The position numbers and the translations under genes were made by a program. Below the pieces are notes generated by a model. It was given only the letters and a program-made list of their open reading frames with translations. It ran no database searches and had not been told where the DNA came from. Below, one piece after another: positions 1-6,376 of a stretch of 10,018 bases of DNA. Within the stretch, counting starts at the first letter, position 1; each line of letters opens with the position of its first letter. The DNA comes from Rickettsiales bacterium (GTDB lineage: Bacteria; Pseudomonadota; Alphaproteobacteria; Rs-D84): assembly GCA_031267375.1 (NCBI GenBank), contig JAIRZE010000055.1, positions 1 through 10,018 on the forward strand, in the 5' to 3' direction.

Positions 1-41
1 ACCCCGATTTTCTAAACTCGCGCGCGTGCCGCGGCGCTCGA

Positions 42-74
42 TAAGAAAATCTACCCCTTCGCTGCGCAAAGGGG
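42..74 (-). terminator. Rho-independent terminator of the SIMPL gene
   Basis: Read on the minus strand, just after the stop of the SIMPL gene, CCCCTTTGC pairs with GCGAAGGGG (one T-G wobble) around a 3-base loop, followed by TAGATTTTCTT. Stem plus T-rich tail is a typical intrinsic terminator. The remaining left edge (1-41) holds no gene I can support; it has an 8-bp inverted repeat (GATTTTCT at 6-13 with AGAAAATC at 45-52) of unknown meaning. Confidence 0.7.
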
Positions 75-87
75 AATTTAGACCGAG

Positions 88-837
88 CTATTTCAAATAA
101 AAACTTATCGTGGAAACTACGCGGACCTTTTTATAAATGGATTGCTTTTCGTCATTGGACCAGCGATCCGTCGGATCGCGCGATTCTATGCTGAATACGC
201 CTTGGTTTGCGCTTTGAATCTTGCCCAGCGACGCGTTTGCGTCCTTTGCAAACTGCTGTCCGGATTCTGTCGCGTTCTTTGTTGCTTCCGCTATCATTGA
301 TATTTTTATATCGTTCAGGCCGTTGAATATAAACATAGGCCCGGAATAATCATCAGATATCTGAATGCCCTGCTTTACCAATTCGCCCATTCTGCGCGAT
401 ACGGAATCCACCAGGTTTACATCGCCGGACCGCAATGCGATTCCGGTTTCAATGGAATAGCGCATATTCGGATTCTTGTTGTCGCCGTAAGCGTTGAAAT
501 TATCGCGCACCATAACGCGGCGGTTTTGAATCTCGGAATCAGCGAATCCGGCGCTGATAAAGAATTTGCGGATTTTGGCGATGTCCGCGTCTATGTCCGT
601 CTGCAATTGCGCCAGATCTTTGCCGGTTTTGTTTATATTGATGTTCCATACGGCCAGGTCGGCGATTACATCGCGCTCGCTCAGTCCTTTGACGGACACA
701 GTGCGGCGCGCCAAGGATTGATAAATCCCATTGCCGATGAATGCGCCGCCGACGGCCAGTCCGATCGCCAGTATGACGGCGGCTGGCGTCCAGGGATTTT
801 TGACTTTGATGGCTTTTATGGATTCTATGATTTTCAT
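88..837 (-). CDS. SIMPL-domain (DUF541) membrane-anchored protein
   Basis: A 249-residue protein of the SIMPL/DUF541 family, whose members are membrane-anchored or periplasmic proteins of poorly defined role. Residues 1-16 are basic. Residues 17-37 form one hydrophobic segment (PAAVILAIGLAVGGAFIG), probably an uncleaved inner-membrane anchor that leaves the rest in the periplasm. The domain runs from about residue 44 (RRTVSVKGLSERDVIADLAV), the usual opening of the family, to the end. The open frame continues upstream to 999, but that extension would run into the tRNA and its promoter. The ATG at 837 has a strong AAAGGAG ribosome site a few bases upstream, so I chose it. The gene diverges from the tRNA unit and is transcribed alone. 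I found no convincing promoter for it; an ATCCGC-AA-GCGGAT inverted repeat lies in its leader at 873-886. Family assignment is confident; the function is unknown. Confidence 0.85.
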   Translation of the reverse strand: MKIIESIKAIKVKNPWTPAAVILAIGLAVGGAFIGNGIYQSLARRTVSVKGLSERDVIADLAVWNININKTGKDLAQLQTDIDADIAKIRKFFISAGFADSEIQNRRVMVRDNFNAYGDNKNPNMRYSIETGIALRSGDVNLVDSVSRRMGELVKQGIQISDDYSGPMFIFNGLNDIKISMIAEATKNATESGQQFAKDANASLGKIQSANQGVFSIESRDPTDRWSNDEKQSIYKKVRVVSTISFYLK

Positions 838-921
838 TTCGTACTCCTTTGAATGAATGTTTTTATTTTGCAATCCGCAAGCGGATAAGTCCAGAAGAAA
901 TTTGATAGATATAGATAAAGC

Positions 922-949
922 TTGACATTCGTATTGCGACGGATATAAT
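922..949 (+). promoter_or_regulatory. Sigma-70-type promoter of tRNA-fMet
   Basis: TTGACA at 922-927, a 16-base spacer, and TATAAT at 944-949 match both consensus boxes exactly. Transcription would start near 956, about 7 bases before the mature tRNA end. A consensus promoter suits a stable RNA gene. Confidence 0.85.
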
Positions 950-962
950 GGCCAAACATTGA

Positions 963-1039
<77 letters not shown>

Positions 1040-1047
1040 AATTCATT

Positions 1048-1071
1048 CGCCCCTTTCAGGGGCGTTTTCGT
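1048..1071 (+). terminator. Rho-independent terminator after tRNA-fMet
   Basis: CGCCCC (1048-1053) pairs perfectly with GGGGCG (1059-1064) around the loop TTTCA and is followed by TTTTCGT. It begins 9 bases after the tRNA CCA and separates the tRNA from the lipid A operon promoter just downstream. Confidence 0.85.
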
Positions 1072-1074
1072 TTC

Positions 1075-1103
1075 TTGAAATCTGTCTTTTTTATTGCTAG
1101 AAT
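1075..1103 (+). promoter_or_regulatory. Promoter of the lpxK-lpxC operon
   Basis: TTGAAA at 1075-1080, a 17-base spacer, and TAGAAT at 1098-1103 form a good sigma-70-type promoter directly after the tRNA terminator. The predicted start near 1110 leaves a very short leader with AAAGGA at 1114-1119 before the ATG at 1126. No other clear promoter was seen before 4358, so this one probably drives the four-gene envelope operon. Confidence 0.65.
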
Positions 1104-1125
1104 CTGTTAGATCAAAGGATGTCTT

Positions 1126-1896
1126 ATGAAATCGTTCAGAAAAATTTGGAAAAGCATTTTTGAGCCTCAGATGAAAAAGGCTTGGTTCCAGTGGCTGGTC
1201 GCCGGCCTGATGGCTTTCGCCATTTGGACCGTTTATTACACCAGCTGGAAGCGCATAAAAAACAAAAAAATATTCAAGACTTATAGAAATCAGCCGGCTA
1301 TTTTCGTTTTCTGGCACGGACGCTCTATGATGCTGTCCCCCATTGTCCGCCGTTTCGGAATTCACGGATATGCCGTCGCAAGCCGACACAGCGACGGCCG
1401 GATGATGGCCAAATTGCAGCGCTTGTTCGGATTAAAGCCCATTTTCGGCAGCACATCAGAGGGCGGAGTATCCGTTCTGCGCCAAGGTGTTCGCCGCCTG
1501 CGCGAAGGAAACGGCATTCTGGCGATGTCCCCGGACGGCCCTTCCGGCCCGTCATTGCGCTTGCAGGACGGGGCTTTGTATTTCGCAAAGATGACCGGCG
1601 CGCCAATTATTCCTGTATGTTTTTCCTGCGCCCGGCCTTGGTTTCAAAACCGCTGGGACAGATATTTGGTCGCGACGCCGTTTACTTATATCCGCTGTGA
1701 AGTCGGAGAGCCCGTTTATGTCGGCGAAAAGGCCACCAAGGAAGATTTTGAAAAAATCCGCGCAAAATTGGAAAACTTTATGGTAAAGCAGACGCGCAAT
1801 ATGGATGCCAGATTTACACAGTTCAAGGTAGAGCAGGATACCAACAGCACCATATATGACAAAAAAGCGAACACAAGCAAAGGCCGCAAGGCTTAA
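1126..1896 (+). CDS. DUF374 lysophospholipid acyltransferase-like protein
   Basis: A 256-residue protein of the DUF374 group in the glycerophosphate/lysophospholipid acyltransferase (LPLAT) superfamily, which moves acyl chains between lipid carriers at the inner membrane. A hydrophobic segment at residues 22-38 probably anchors it. Conserved blocks in order are FWHGR with H64 (the DUF374 counterpart of the catalytic histidine motif), SRHSDG at 87-92, GSTSEGG at 108-114 and SPDGPSGP at 135-142. The last 30 residues are polar and probably disordered. The ATG at 1126 is supported by AAAGGA 6 bases upstream. It is the first gene of the operon, and lpxK starts 6 bases after its stop. In many alphaproteobacteria a DUF374 gene neighbours lpxK and waaA, so a role in lipid A or core assembly is likely. 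waaA is absent here. The acyl donor and acceptor cannot be told from the sequence. Confidence 0.85.
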   Translation: MKSFRKIWKSIFEPQMKKAWFQWLVAGLMAFAIWTVYYTSWKRIKNKKIFKTYRNQPAIFVFWHGRSMMLSPIVRRFGIHGYAVASRHSDGRMMAKLQRLFGLKPIFGSTSEGGVSVLRQGVRRLREGNGILAMSPDGPSGPSLRLQDGALYFAKMTGAPIIPVCFSCARPWFQNRWDRYLVATPFTYIRCEVGEPVYVGEKATKEDFEKIRAKLENFMVKQTRNMDARFTQFKVEQDTNSTIYDKKANTSKGRKA

Positions 1897-1902
1897 ACCG
1901 CA

Positions 1903-2898
1903 ATGAAGACCCCAGGCTGGTTTCTTAAACGAAGCTTTATGGCATACTTGTTATTGCCGTTGTCTGTAATTTATTTTTTTATCAGCAGGCTGGTTTATTT
2001 TATACGCTTGCGAAATCAAACGGTATCGCGGGTTCCTGTCATTTGCATTGGAAATATTTTTGCGGGCGGCGTCGGAAAAACCCCGATAGTTCGCGAAGTC
2101 GCAAAGCGCTTTTGCGCGCCCGTTGTTATGCGCGGGTATGGCGCAAAGCGCCAGAGTAGAGAGTATAGAGTAGAGAGTAGAGATAATGTTGAATTTATAG
2201 GCGACGAAGCCCGTATGTTATCCAATGTGGGATTAAAAGTGTTCACTGGTAATAGAAAGAAAAATATTGAATCAATAAATAACTCTTTACTCTCTACTCT
2301 CTACTCTGCAATCGCGCCGCGCGCGATTGTTATGGATGACGGTTTTCAAAATCCGACAATTAAAAAAGATATTTCTGTTTTGGTTTTTGATGAAAAGCTG
2401 GGCCTGGGCAACGGCTTTGTCCTGCCCGCCGGACCATTGCGAGAGCCGGTTTCCGCAATGCGCAGGGCGGACGCGGTTGTTATAATAAAAGGCAAAGGGC
2501 AAAAGGCAAAGGGCAAGATAGAGAGAATTGCAAAGAAATACAACAAGCCGGTTTTTTATGCAAAAAACGAAACTAAATTGCCTTCTGCCCTTTGCCTTTT
2601 GCCCTTTGTAGCGTTTGCGGGGATCGGGTATCCGCGGAAGTTTTTTGATGCTTTGCCACAGAAAAATCTGGCGCGCGCCATTCCTTTTCCCGATCATTAT
2701 CAATACAATTCTGCGGACCTGGATTTATTATTTGAAATCGCAAAGAGTGAGAATGCACGGCTTCTTACCACGGAAAAAGACTGGGTGCGTCTGCCACCCG
2801 CCGCGCAGAAAAAAATTGCCGTTGCAAAATTGGAAACCGTGATAGATCAGAAATTCTTTAATTGGCTGGAAGGAAAGTTAAATGAAAAAAGAAATTAA
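1903..2898 (+). CDS. lpxK: Tetraacyldisaccharide 4'-kinase LpxK
   Basis: LpxK phosphorylates the 4' position of the tetraacyl-disaccharide lipid A precursor with ATP to give lipid IVA, on the cytoplasmic face of the inner membrane. The 331 residues match the usual family length. Visible features are the MKTPGWF start, a hydrophobic anchor at 13-34, the P-loop GNIFAGGVGKTP (50-61), RGYG (77-80), GDEARML (100-106), DDGFQ (145-149), LPAGPLREP (174-182), FAGIGYP (238-244), FPDHYQY (262-268) and TTEKDW (289-294). All conserved blocks are present, so the enzyme is probably active. Four variable stretches are built from 7-nt tandem units: residues 85-94 with 128-136, and 197-205 with 228-236, each pair being reverse complements at the DNA level. 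One lost or gained unit would shift the frame. The ribosome site is weak (AAGG about 12 bases upstream). Its 3' end overlaps lpxC by 17 bases. Confidence 0.95.
   Translation: MKTPGWFLKRSFMAYLLLPLSVIYFFISRLVYFIRLRNQTVSRVPVICIGNIFAGGVGKTPIVREVAKRFCAPVVMRGYGAKRQSREYRVESRDNVEFIGDEARMLSNVGLKVFTGNRKKNIESINNSLLSTLYSAIAPRAIVMDDGFQNPTIKKDISVLVFDEKLGLGNGFVLPAGPLREPVSAMRRADAVVIIKGKGQKAKGKIERIAKKYNKPVFYAKNETKLPSALCLLPFVAFAGIGYPRKFFDALPQKNLARAIPFPDHYQYNSADLDLLFEIAKSENARLLTTEKDWVRLPPAAQKKIAVAKLETVIDQKFFNWLEGKLNEKRN
2153..2309 (+). repeat. Inverted pair of GAGTAGA heptamer tracts inside lpxK
   Basis: The left arm (2153-2183) is about four copies of the 7-base unit GAGTAGA, one of them GAGTATA. The right arm (2283-2309) carries the reverse complement as repeated TCTCTAC-type units. 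The longest perfect match is 17 bp (2167-2183 with 2291-2307). The 107 bases between encode conserved lpxK sequence including GDEARML. Both arms are read in frame, giving SREYRVESRD and SLLSTLYSA. Origin and role are unknown. Confidence 0.9.
2491..2608 (+). repeat. Inverted pair of GGCAAAR heptamer tracts inside lpxK
   Basis: The left arm is GGCAAAG-GGCAAAA-GGCAAAG-GGCA (2491-2515) and the right arm is its reverse complement. The perfect match is 23 bp (2493-2515 with 2586-2608) with 70 bases between. Both arms are translated: the purine arm gives the basic GKGQKAKGK and the pyrimidine arm the hydrophobic SALCLLPFV, just before the conserved FAGIGYP block. The same unit recurs at 3827-3924. 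Confidence 0.92.
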
Positions 2899-3859
2899 AT
2901 TTTCCGGTGTCGGAATTCATTCGGGCAAGACTGTCAATGTTCGTATGCTTGAATCATCGCGCCCTGGCGTCTGGTTCCGGCGCATAGACTTGCCGGGCAA
3001 GCCGGTTATTTCTGCGCTTTGGGATAATGTTCAAAACACAGGATTAATGAGCACCAGCATAGGCAAAGCCCCCGCCCAGGTTCAGACCATAGAGCATTTT
3101 ATGGCCGCTTTGTTTGTTTGCGGAATCAGCGATATTGTCATAGAGCTGGACGGTGCGGAATTTCCGATTATGGACGGCGGCGCGGCAGAGTTTATAAAGA
3201 TATTCAAGGCCGCCGGCTTTTGCAAAGATTTTTCCGGAAAAAAAATAATAGTAAAGAAAGAAATAATCGCCCGCCGCCAAGAAATCATAAAGCAAATGCC
3301 GTTGCTGAAACGAATAATGCTTTGGTTGCATAATCTGAAAACCGGCAGGCGCGAAGACGGCTTTGTAAAATTATCGCCGAACAATTCAGGTCTTCTGATA
3401 AAAGCAACATTGGTTTATCCGGATAAAATCATAGGTACGCAAAGCGCGGAATTTCTTTTTGACCCGTCGCCTGTCGGCGCCGAGGCTTCGCGGGAATTGT
3501 TTATAAAAGAAATTGCGAATTCGCGCACTTTCGGCCGCATCTGGGAATGGGAATATCTAAAAAAGCGCGGTATGGGGCAGGGTGCCAACGAAAATAATGT
3601 CATCGCGCTGAATGATGCCGGCGACGGCACTTTGAACGGCCTGCATTATCCGGACGAATTCGCGCGGCATAAACTGATAGACGCGGCGGGGGATATTTTC
3701 ACGGCGGGCGGATTTGTGCACGGGACTTTGGAATCTTTTAAGGGATCGCACGGCTTGAATAACCTTGTGTTAAGAAAATTGTTCAGCGACCCGGAAAATT
3801 ATGATATAATACAAGGCATAAGTAATAAGGCAAAAGGCAAAAAAGGAGTAAAATTATGA
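2882..3859 (+). CDS. lpxC: UDP-3-O-acyl-N-acetylglucosamine deacetylase LpxC
   Basis: LpxC is the zinc deacetylase that makes the committed step of lipid A synthesis, removing acetate from UDP-3-O-acyl-GlcNAc in the cytoplasm. Visible motifs are GVGIHSG (9-15), TIEHFMAAL (69-77) with the catalytic-type E71 and zinc ligand H72, SRTFGR (214-219), RHKLIDAAGD (262-271) with zinc ligands H263 and D267, and SHGLNN (289-294) with H290. At 325 residues it is somewhat longer than the E. coli protein (305). The H72-to-H263 distance is about 32 residues more than the H79-to-H238 spacing in E. coli, with extra sequence near residues 131-157 (basic and hydrophobic, RRQEIIKQMPLLKRIMLWLH). The tail NKAKGKKGVKL is encoded partly by a heptamer repeat arm. 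The ATG at 2882 overlaps lpxK by 17 bases and follows GGAAGG. Its stop overlaps the next start (ATGA), so translation is probably coupled. Confidence 0.96.
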   Translation: MKKEIKFSGVGIHSGKTVNVRMLESSRPGVWFRRIDLPGKPVISALWDNVQNTGLMSTSIGKAPAQVQTIEHFMAALFVCGISDIVIELDGAEFPIMDGGAAEFIKIFKAAGFCKDFSGKKIIVKKEIIARRQEIIKQMPLLKRIMLWLHNLKTGRREDGFVKLSPNNSGLLIKATLVYPDKIIGTQSAEFLFDPSPVGAEASRELFIKEIANSRTFGRIWEWEYLKKRGMGQGANENNVIALNDAGDGTLNGLHYPDEFARHKLIDAAGDIFTAGGFVHGTLESFKGSHGLNNLVLRKLFSDPENYDIIQGISNKAKGKKGVKL

Positions 3860-3924
3860 AAAATAAAATTAAAAGTTTTGCGGAAAAGGGATTCTGCCTT
3901 TTGCCTTTTGCCTTTTGCCTTGCC
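3827..3924 (+). repeat. Inverted GGCAAAA tract across the lpxC/lipoprotein junction
   Basis: AAGGCAAAAGGCAAAA (3827-3842) at the end of lpxC is the reverse complement of TTTTGCCTTTTGCCTT (3906-3921) in the signal-peptide region of the lipoprotein gene; the right arm has four units (3895-3924). A stem formed in the mRNA would place the ribosome site (AAAAGGAG, 3841-3848) and the ATG (3856) in or beside the loop. In other registers the CCTTTT units could pair with the AAAAGG of the ribosome site itself. Confidence 0.85.
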
Positions 3925-4287
3925 CTTTGCGCTTGCGGCAATTACATCAAAAATGAAAACGGAAGCGAGCATATCGTCAAATTGAATGGCGAGCCGTTAA
4001 ACTGCAATTACCTTTACAAGCTGGAATCCGAAGTTTCCGTTTATGATGCGGATGACGCGCGGCGCTATATGGAAAACCGCATAGCCGACCAGGCGCGGCC
4101 CGGGAACGCTTATTGGATCACATCGCAGCGCACTCGGCCGAACGAATGGGTCATATTCGGGCCGGAACGCGCGTTTGTCTTGGCCGCGAATGTTTATGAT
4201 TGTCCGAATCCGCGAAATGTCCAGACCGTGGCCGGTGGCCAGGAATTGCCAGAAACGCCGACAAGTATGTATGGCGCGGCGTATTAA
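3856..4287 (+). CDS. Small putative lipoprotein, possibly DUF4156-like
   Basis: A 143-residue probable outer-envelope lipoprotein. The N-terminus is basic (MKNKIKSFAEKG), followed by a hydrophobic core CLLPFAFCLALC and a lipobox LCAC with the lipidated cysteine at C27. The core at residues 14-23 is encoded by a GGCAAAA-type repeat arm read in reverse complement. The mature part, with a cysteine at the start (LNCNYLYKLESEV) and one near the end (NVYDCP), recalls small DUF4156/RcsF-like lipoproteins, but the match is weak and I make no functional claim. The start overlaps the lpxC stop by 4 bases, and AAAAGGAG lies 7 bases upstream, so it is co-translated with the lipid A genes. A terminator follows immediately, making it the last gene of the operon. 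Confidence 0.75.
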   Translation: MKNKIKSFAEKGFCLLPFAFCLALCACGNYIKNENGSEHIVKLNGEPLNCNYLYKLESEVSVYDADDARRYMENRIADQARPGNAYWITSQRTRPNEWVIFGPERAFVLAANVYDCPNPRNVQTVAGGQELPETPTSMYGAAY

Positions 4288-4311
4288 AATCCGGCGAAAG
4301 CCGGTTTTTAA
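4286..4311 (+). terminator. Rho-independent terminator of the lpx operon
   Basis: CCGGC (4291-4295) and GCCGG (4300-4304) flank a GAAA tetraloop and are followed by TTTTTA. An A-rich run before the stem could extend pairing with the T-run. It starts at the lipoprotein stop codon and ends the envelope operon before the pilus block. Confidence 0.85.
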
Positions 4312-4315
4312 TTAG

Positions 4316-4374
4316 CAATTATCAATTAGCAATAAGTAATTAACTGCTAATTGCTCATTGCTAATTGATAATTG
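4316..4374 (+). repeat. AT-rich palindromic element, copy 1
   Basis: CAATTATCAATTAGCAAT (4316-4333) pairs perfectly over 18 bp with ATTGCTAATTGATAATTG (4357-4374). After one mismatch the stem continues 8 bp (one G-T wobble) to a 5-base loop at 4343-4347. The arms consist of 7-base units (AATTAGC and AATTATC). Both 18-base arm sequences recur at 6377-6420, so this is a dispersed element. Confidence 0.92.
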
Positions 4375-4387
4375 TTTATGTTATAAT
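4358..4387 (+). promoter_or_regulatory. Likely promoter of the pilus operon
   Basis: A perfect TATAAT lies at 4382-4387 with TTGCTA at 4358-4363 (18-base spacer). The -35 box falls inside the right arm of the palindromic element. Transcription would start near 4394, just before the GGTGAG ribosome site at 4401-4406, which favours the TTG start at 4416 for pilO2. The -35 box is only a partial match. Confidence 0.5.
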
Positions 4388-4415
4388 TGGGCATCATATA
4401 GGTGAGAGAAATAAT

Positions 4416-5684
4416 TTGCCGACGGATGTCATAACTATTGAGCGCAAGAAATATGCCGCAGGCTTGCTTTGGCAGCCTGTCGCCGCGGGTCAAAATCCGC
4501 GGGCCTATGCGCGCCACCTGGCCCGCACGATCGGCAAGAAACTTAATCTTTTCATAGAATACCGCAATATGATCGGACTTGGTTCCCGCAAGACCGGACA
4601 TTCCGGCGGAATGCCAGTCGCCGCGGCCGAGGCGGTAGAGGCCTTTGCAGAATTTTCTTCCCTGCTTGCCGTATTTCAGGTAAATAACGGATATTGGCTT
4701 TTTGCCGCCCGCAACGGAATTATTTTGGAAGACCGCTTGTTTAGCGATGAGGCCGCGGCAAAAGACTTTTATTCAAAACTGTCGCAGATGCCCGATTGGG
4801 GGGCGATGTTCGCGCCCGGATCCTGGGCCGCGCCGCGCGCCGTGGAAAAGCATTTGGAAGATGTCATTTCCGGCGGGGCCAAGGCGACACTGAAACCAAT
4901 CAGTCATTTCAAGTCCGATTTCTTTGCGCTGGTTTTATTTCTTGTATTCGCGCTGTCTGTCGCGCACTTTTTCAAAGAGCCTATTGCGAAAATAATATCC
5001 CCCGCGCCGCGTGTATCTGCGCTGGATCCGAATGCCGCCGAAGAATACAAAAAGCGTTTGGTGGAAAAAAATCAGGAATTGAATGTCAAACTAAATATTC
5101 AGCAAAAGGCGCCGCCTGCGCCCGCGCCGCTTGCTATGCCGTACGATAATATTCCGGAAACGGGCGCCCGCGCGCAGTTATGCTATCAGGCGGTCGGCTT
5201 TTTAATGCAGCCGGTTCCGGGCTGGGTTCAGACCGGCGCGGAATGTTTGGACGCGACTGCCGCCGCCACTTTCCGGCGCAGCTTTGGAAATCTGGGGGAT
5301 TTTTATGAAATCGCGACGGATTTGTTTCCGGGCGCGATTGTCCGCGAAGAATCAGATTCTGTCATAATACTGACCGCGAACTTGCCGGCATTGCCTGCAT
5401 ATGCGTCAGTGTCAGAGCTGGATGCGGAGTCTTTGGGGCGCGAAATTTCAACCAGGTTTCAGCGCATTGATTCAGATGTTAATATAAACGCGGTGGTGGA
5501 TACGGTAGAAAACGGAAAAGAATCCGCAAATATAAATGTTTTGGAAGTCGCGGCGGCGTCAAAGCTGGCCCCGATTGAATTTATGAAAATATTTGACGAT
5601 ATAGAGGGTGTTTATTTATCGCGCGCGCATTGGGACGCAAAGTCCAGAACTTGGAACTATGAGGTGATTGTCTATGCTGAATAA
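4416..5684 (+). CDS. pilO2: Type IVb pilus accessory protein PilO2
   Basis: A 422-residue protein of the PilO2/PAP_PilO family, an inner-membrane component of type IVb pilus machines such as the R64 thin pilus, thought to help link the membrane platform to periplasmic parts. The N-terminal cytoplasmic domain opens with ITIERKKYAAGLLWQP, the family's typical start. Further on are NGYWLFAARNGIILEDR and APGSWAAPRA. A single membrane segment follows at about 169-186 (FFALVLFLVFALSVAHFF), then a polar helix, a proline-rich stretch near 232-239 and a periplasmic C-terminal domain. I chose the TTG at 4416: it has GGTGAG 9 bases upstream and gives a normal family N-terminus. An in-frame TTG at 4365 lies in the palindrome and upstream of the predicted transcription start. 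The 3' end overlaps pilP by 11 bases, indicating one transcript. Confidence 0.82.
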   Translation: MPTDVITIERKKYAAGLLWQPVAAGQNPRAYARHLARTIGKKLNLFIEYRNMIGLGSRKTGHSGGMPVAAAEAVEAFAEFSSLLAVFQVNNGYWLFAARNGIILEDRLFSDEAAAKDFYSKLSQMPDWGAMFAPGSWAAPRAVEKHLEDVISGGAKATLKPISHFKSDFFALVLFLVFALSVAHFFKEPIAKIISPAPRVSALDPNAAEEYKKRLVEKNQELNVKLNIQQKAPPAPAPLAMPYDNIPETGARAQLCYQAVGFLMQPVPGWVQTGAECLDATAAATFRRSFGNLGDFYEIATDLFPGAIVREESDSVIILTANLPALPAYASVSELDAESLGREISTRFQRIDSDVNINAVVDTVENGKESANINVLEVAAASKLAPIEFMKIFDDIEGVYLSRAHWDAKSRTWNYEVIVYAE

Positions 5685-6375
5685 CAAATATACCGAAATA
5701 AAAAAAGGACAAAAGGACAAAAGGACAAAAGGGCAATTGTCCATCTGTCCTTTTGTCCTTTTGTCCTTTTGTTTGCTTGGCGCTCCGTGCGTTGCGGACG
5801 AATACGATGACGCGTCGGCCGCGGCTGTTGCTGCTTACGAGCTGGACGGCTCTTTATTTCAGCAGATTACGGATTTGGAGCAGCAGAAAATCCTGATGCA
5901 ATTGGAAAAAGAGCGCGCGCAGCTGGATCTGGAACTGGATCGCCTGGCGGCAGAAAAAATAAAGCTGCATATGGAAATAGATACTTTGGAAGGGCGCAGC
6001 GCAGCGCAGGCGGATCAGCTGGAATCTGAAAAGGCAAGGCTGGCGGCCGAGGCTGCAAAACTGGAAAAGCAAAAGGAACAGCTGCAATCTTCCGCGCCTG
6101 AATCAAAAGACGATAAAAAAAGCGCCAAGAGCGAATCAAAGGCGGAAGAATCAGCACCGGCAGAATTTGCCAAGAAATACAAGCTGATTGAAATTATCGG
6201 CGCCGGTCGCCAGTTGCAGGCGACAGTGGAAGATCTGACCAATAATCAGCGCAGGAAGACTTCGGTCGGAAAAGTTCTGGACGGCTATACCATCAAATCC
6301 ATATCCTTGGACGAAGGCGTTGTTTTCAGCAAAGACGGAAAAACAGAAACACTGAATGTGGGAAAGGAAAAATGA
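5674..6375 (+). CDS. pilP: Type IV pilus biogenesis protein PilP
   Basis: A 233-residue exported protein placed where R64-type loci carry pilP. Residues 1-41 form a signal peptide: a basic region (KKGQKDKRTKGQ), a hydrophobic core (CPFVLLSFCLLGAP) and a likely signal peptidase I site after CVA (A41/D42). Residues 64-138 are a heptad-rich coiled coil of E, K, L, Q and A, followed by a charged K/S/E linker. Residues 168-230 (LIEIIGAGRQLQATVED and later VLDGYTIKSISLDEGVVF) resemble the small beta domain of PilP/GspC proteins, which contacts the secretin in the periplasm. The ATG at 5674 follows GAGGTGA by 6 bases; the in-frame TTG at 5668 falls almost on that site. Both halves of the signal peptide come from a perfect 24-bp inverted repeat of 8-base units, so a unit change would shift the frame and abolish the protein. 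Confidence 0.8.
   Translation: MLNNKYTEIKKGQKDKRTKGQLSICPFVLLSFCLLGAPCVADEYDDASAAAVAAYELDGSLFQQITDLEQQKILMQLEKERAQLDLELDRLAAEKIKLHMEIDTLEGRSAAQADQLESEKARLAAEAAKLEKQKEQLQSSAPESKDDKKSAKSESKAEESAPAEFAKKYKLIEIIGAGRQLQATVEDLTNNQRRKTSVGKVLDGYTIKSISLDEGVVFSKDGKTETLNVGKEK
5707..5772 (+). repeat. Perfect 24-bp inverted repeat of GGACAAAA units in pilP
   Basis: Three copies of the 8-base unit GGACAAAA followed by GGGCAATT make the left arm, and 5749-5772 is the exact reverse complement of 5709-5732 (24 bp, 16-base loop). It lies about 35 bases into pilP. The purine-rich arm encodes the lysine/arginine-rich GQKDKRTKG and the pyrimidine-rich arm the hydrophobic PFVLLSFC. In mRNA this would be a very stable hairpin near the start codon. 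Confidence 0.95.
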
Positions 6376-6376
6376 G

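Noticed and set aside
526..852. Plus-strand frame opposite the SIMPL gene
   Set aside because: It is antisense to a recognisable protein and shows no family features or ribosome site.
2153..2608. Insertion sequence or Rickettsia-type palindromic element within lpxK
   Set aside because: The sequence between the arms is conserved lpxK coding sequence, with no transposase or foreign loop, and the arms differ between sites.
3779..3810. Internal promoter (TATAAT at 3805-3810) for the lipoprotein gene
   Set aside because: No acceptable -35 box at 16-18 bases; TTGTTC is 20 bases away, and the gene is translationally coupled to lpxC.
4365..4415. Upstream TTG start for pilO2 at 4365
   Set aside because: It lies in the palindromic element, before the predicted transcription start, and adds residues unlike the family N-terminus.
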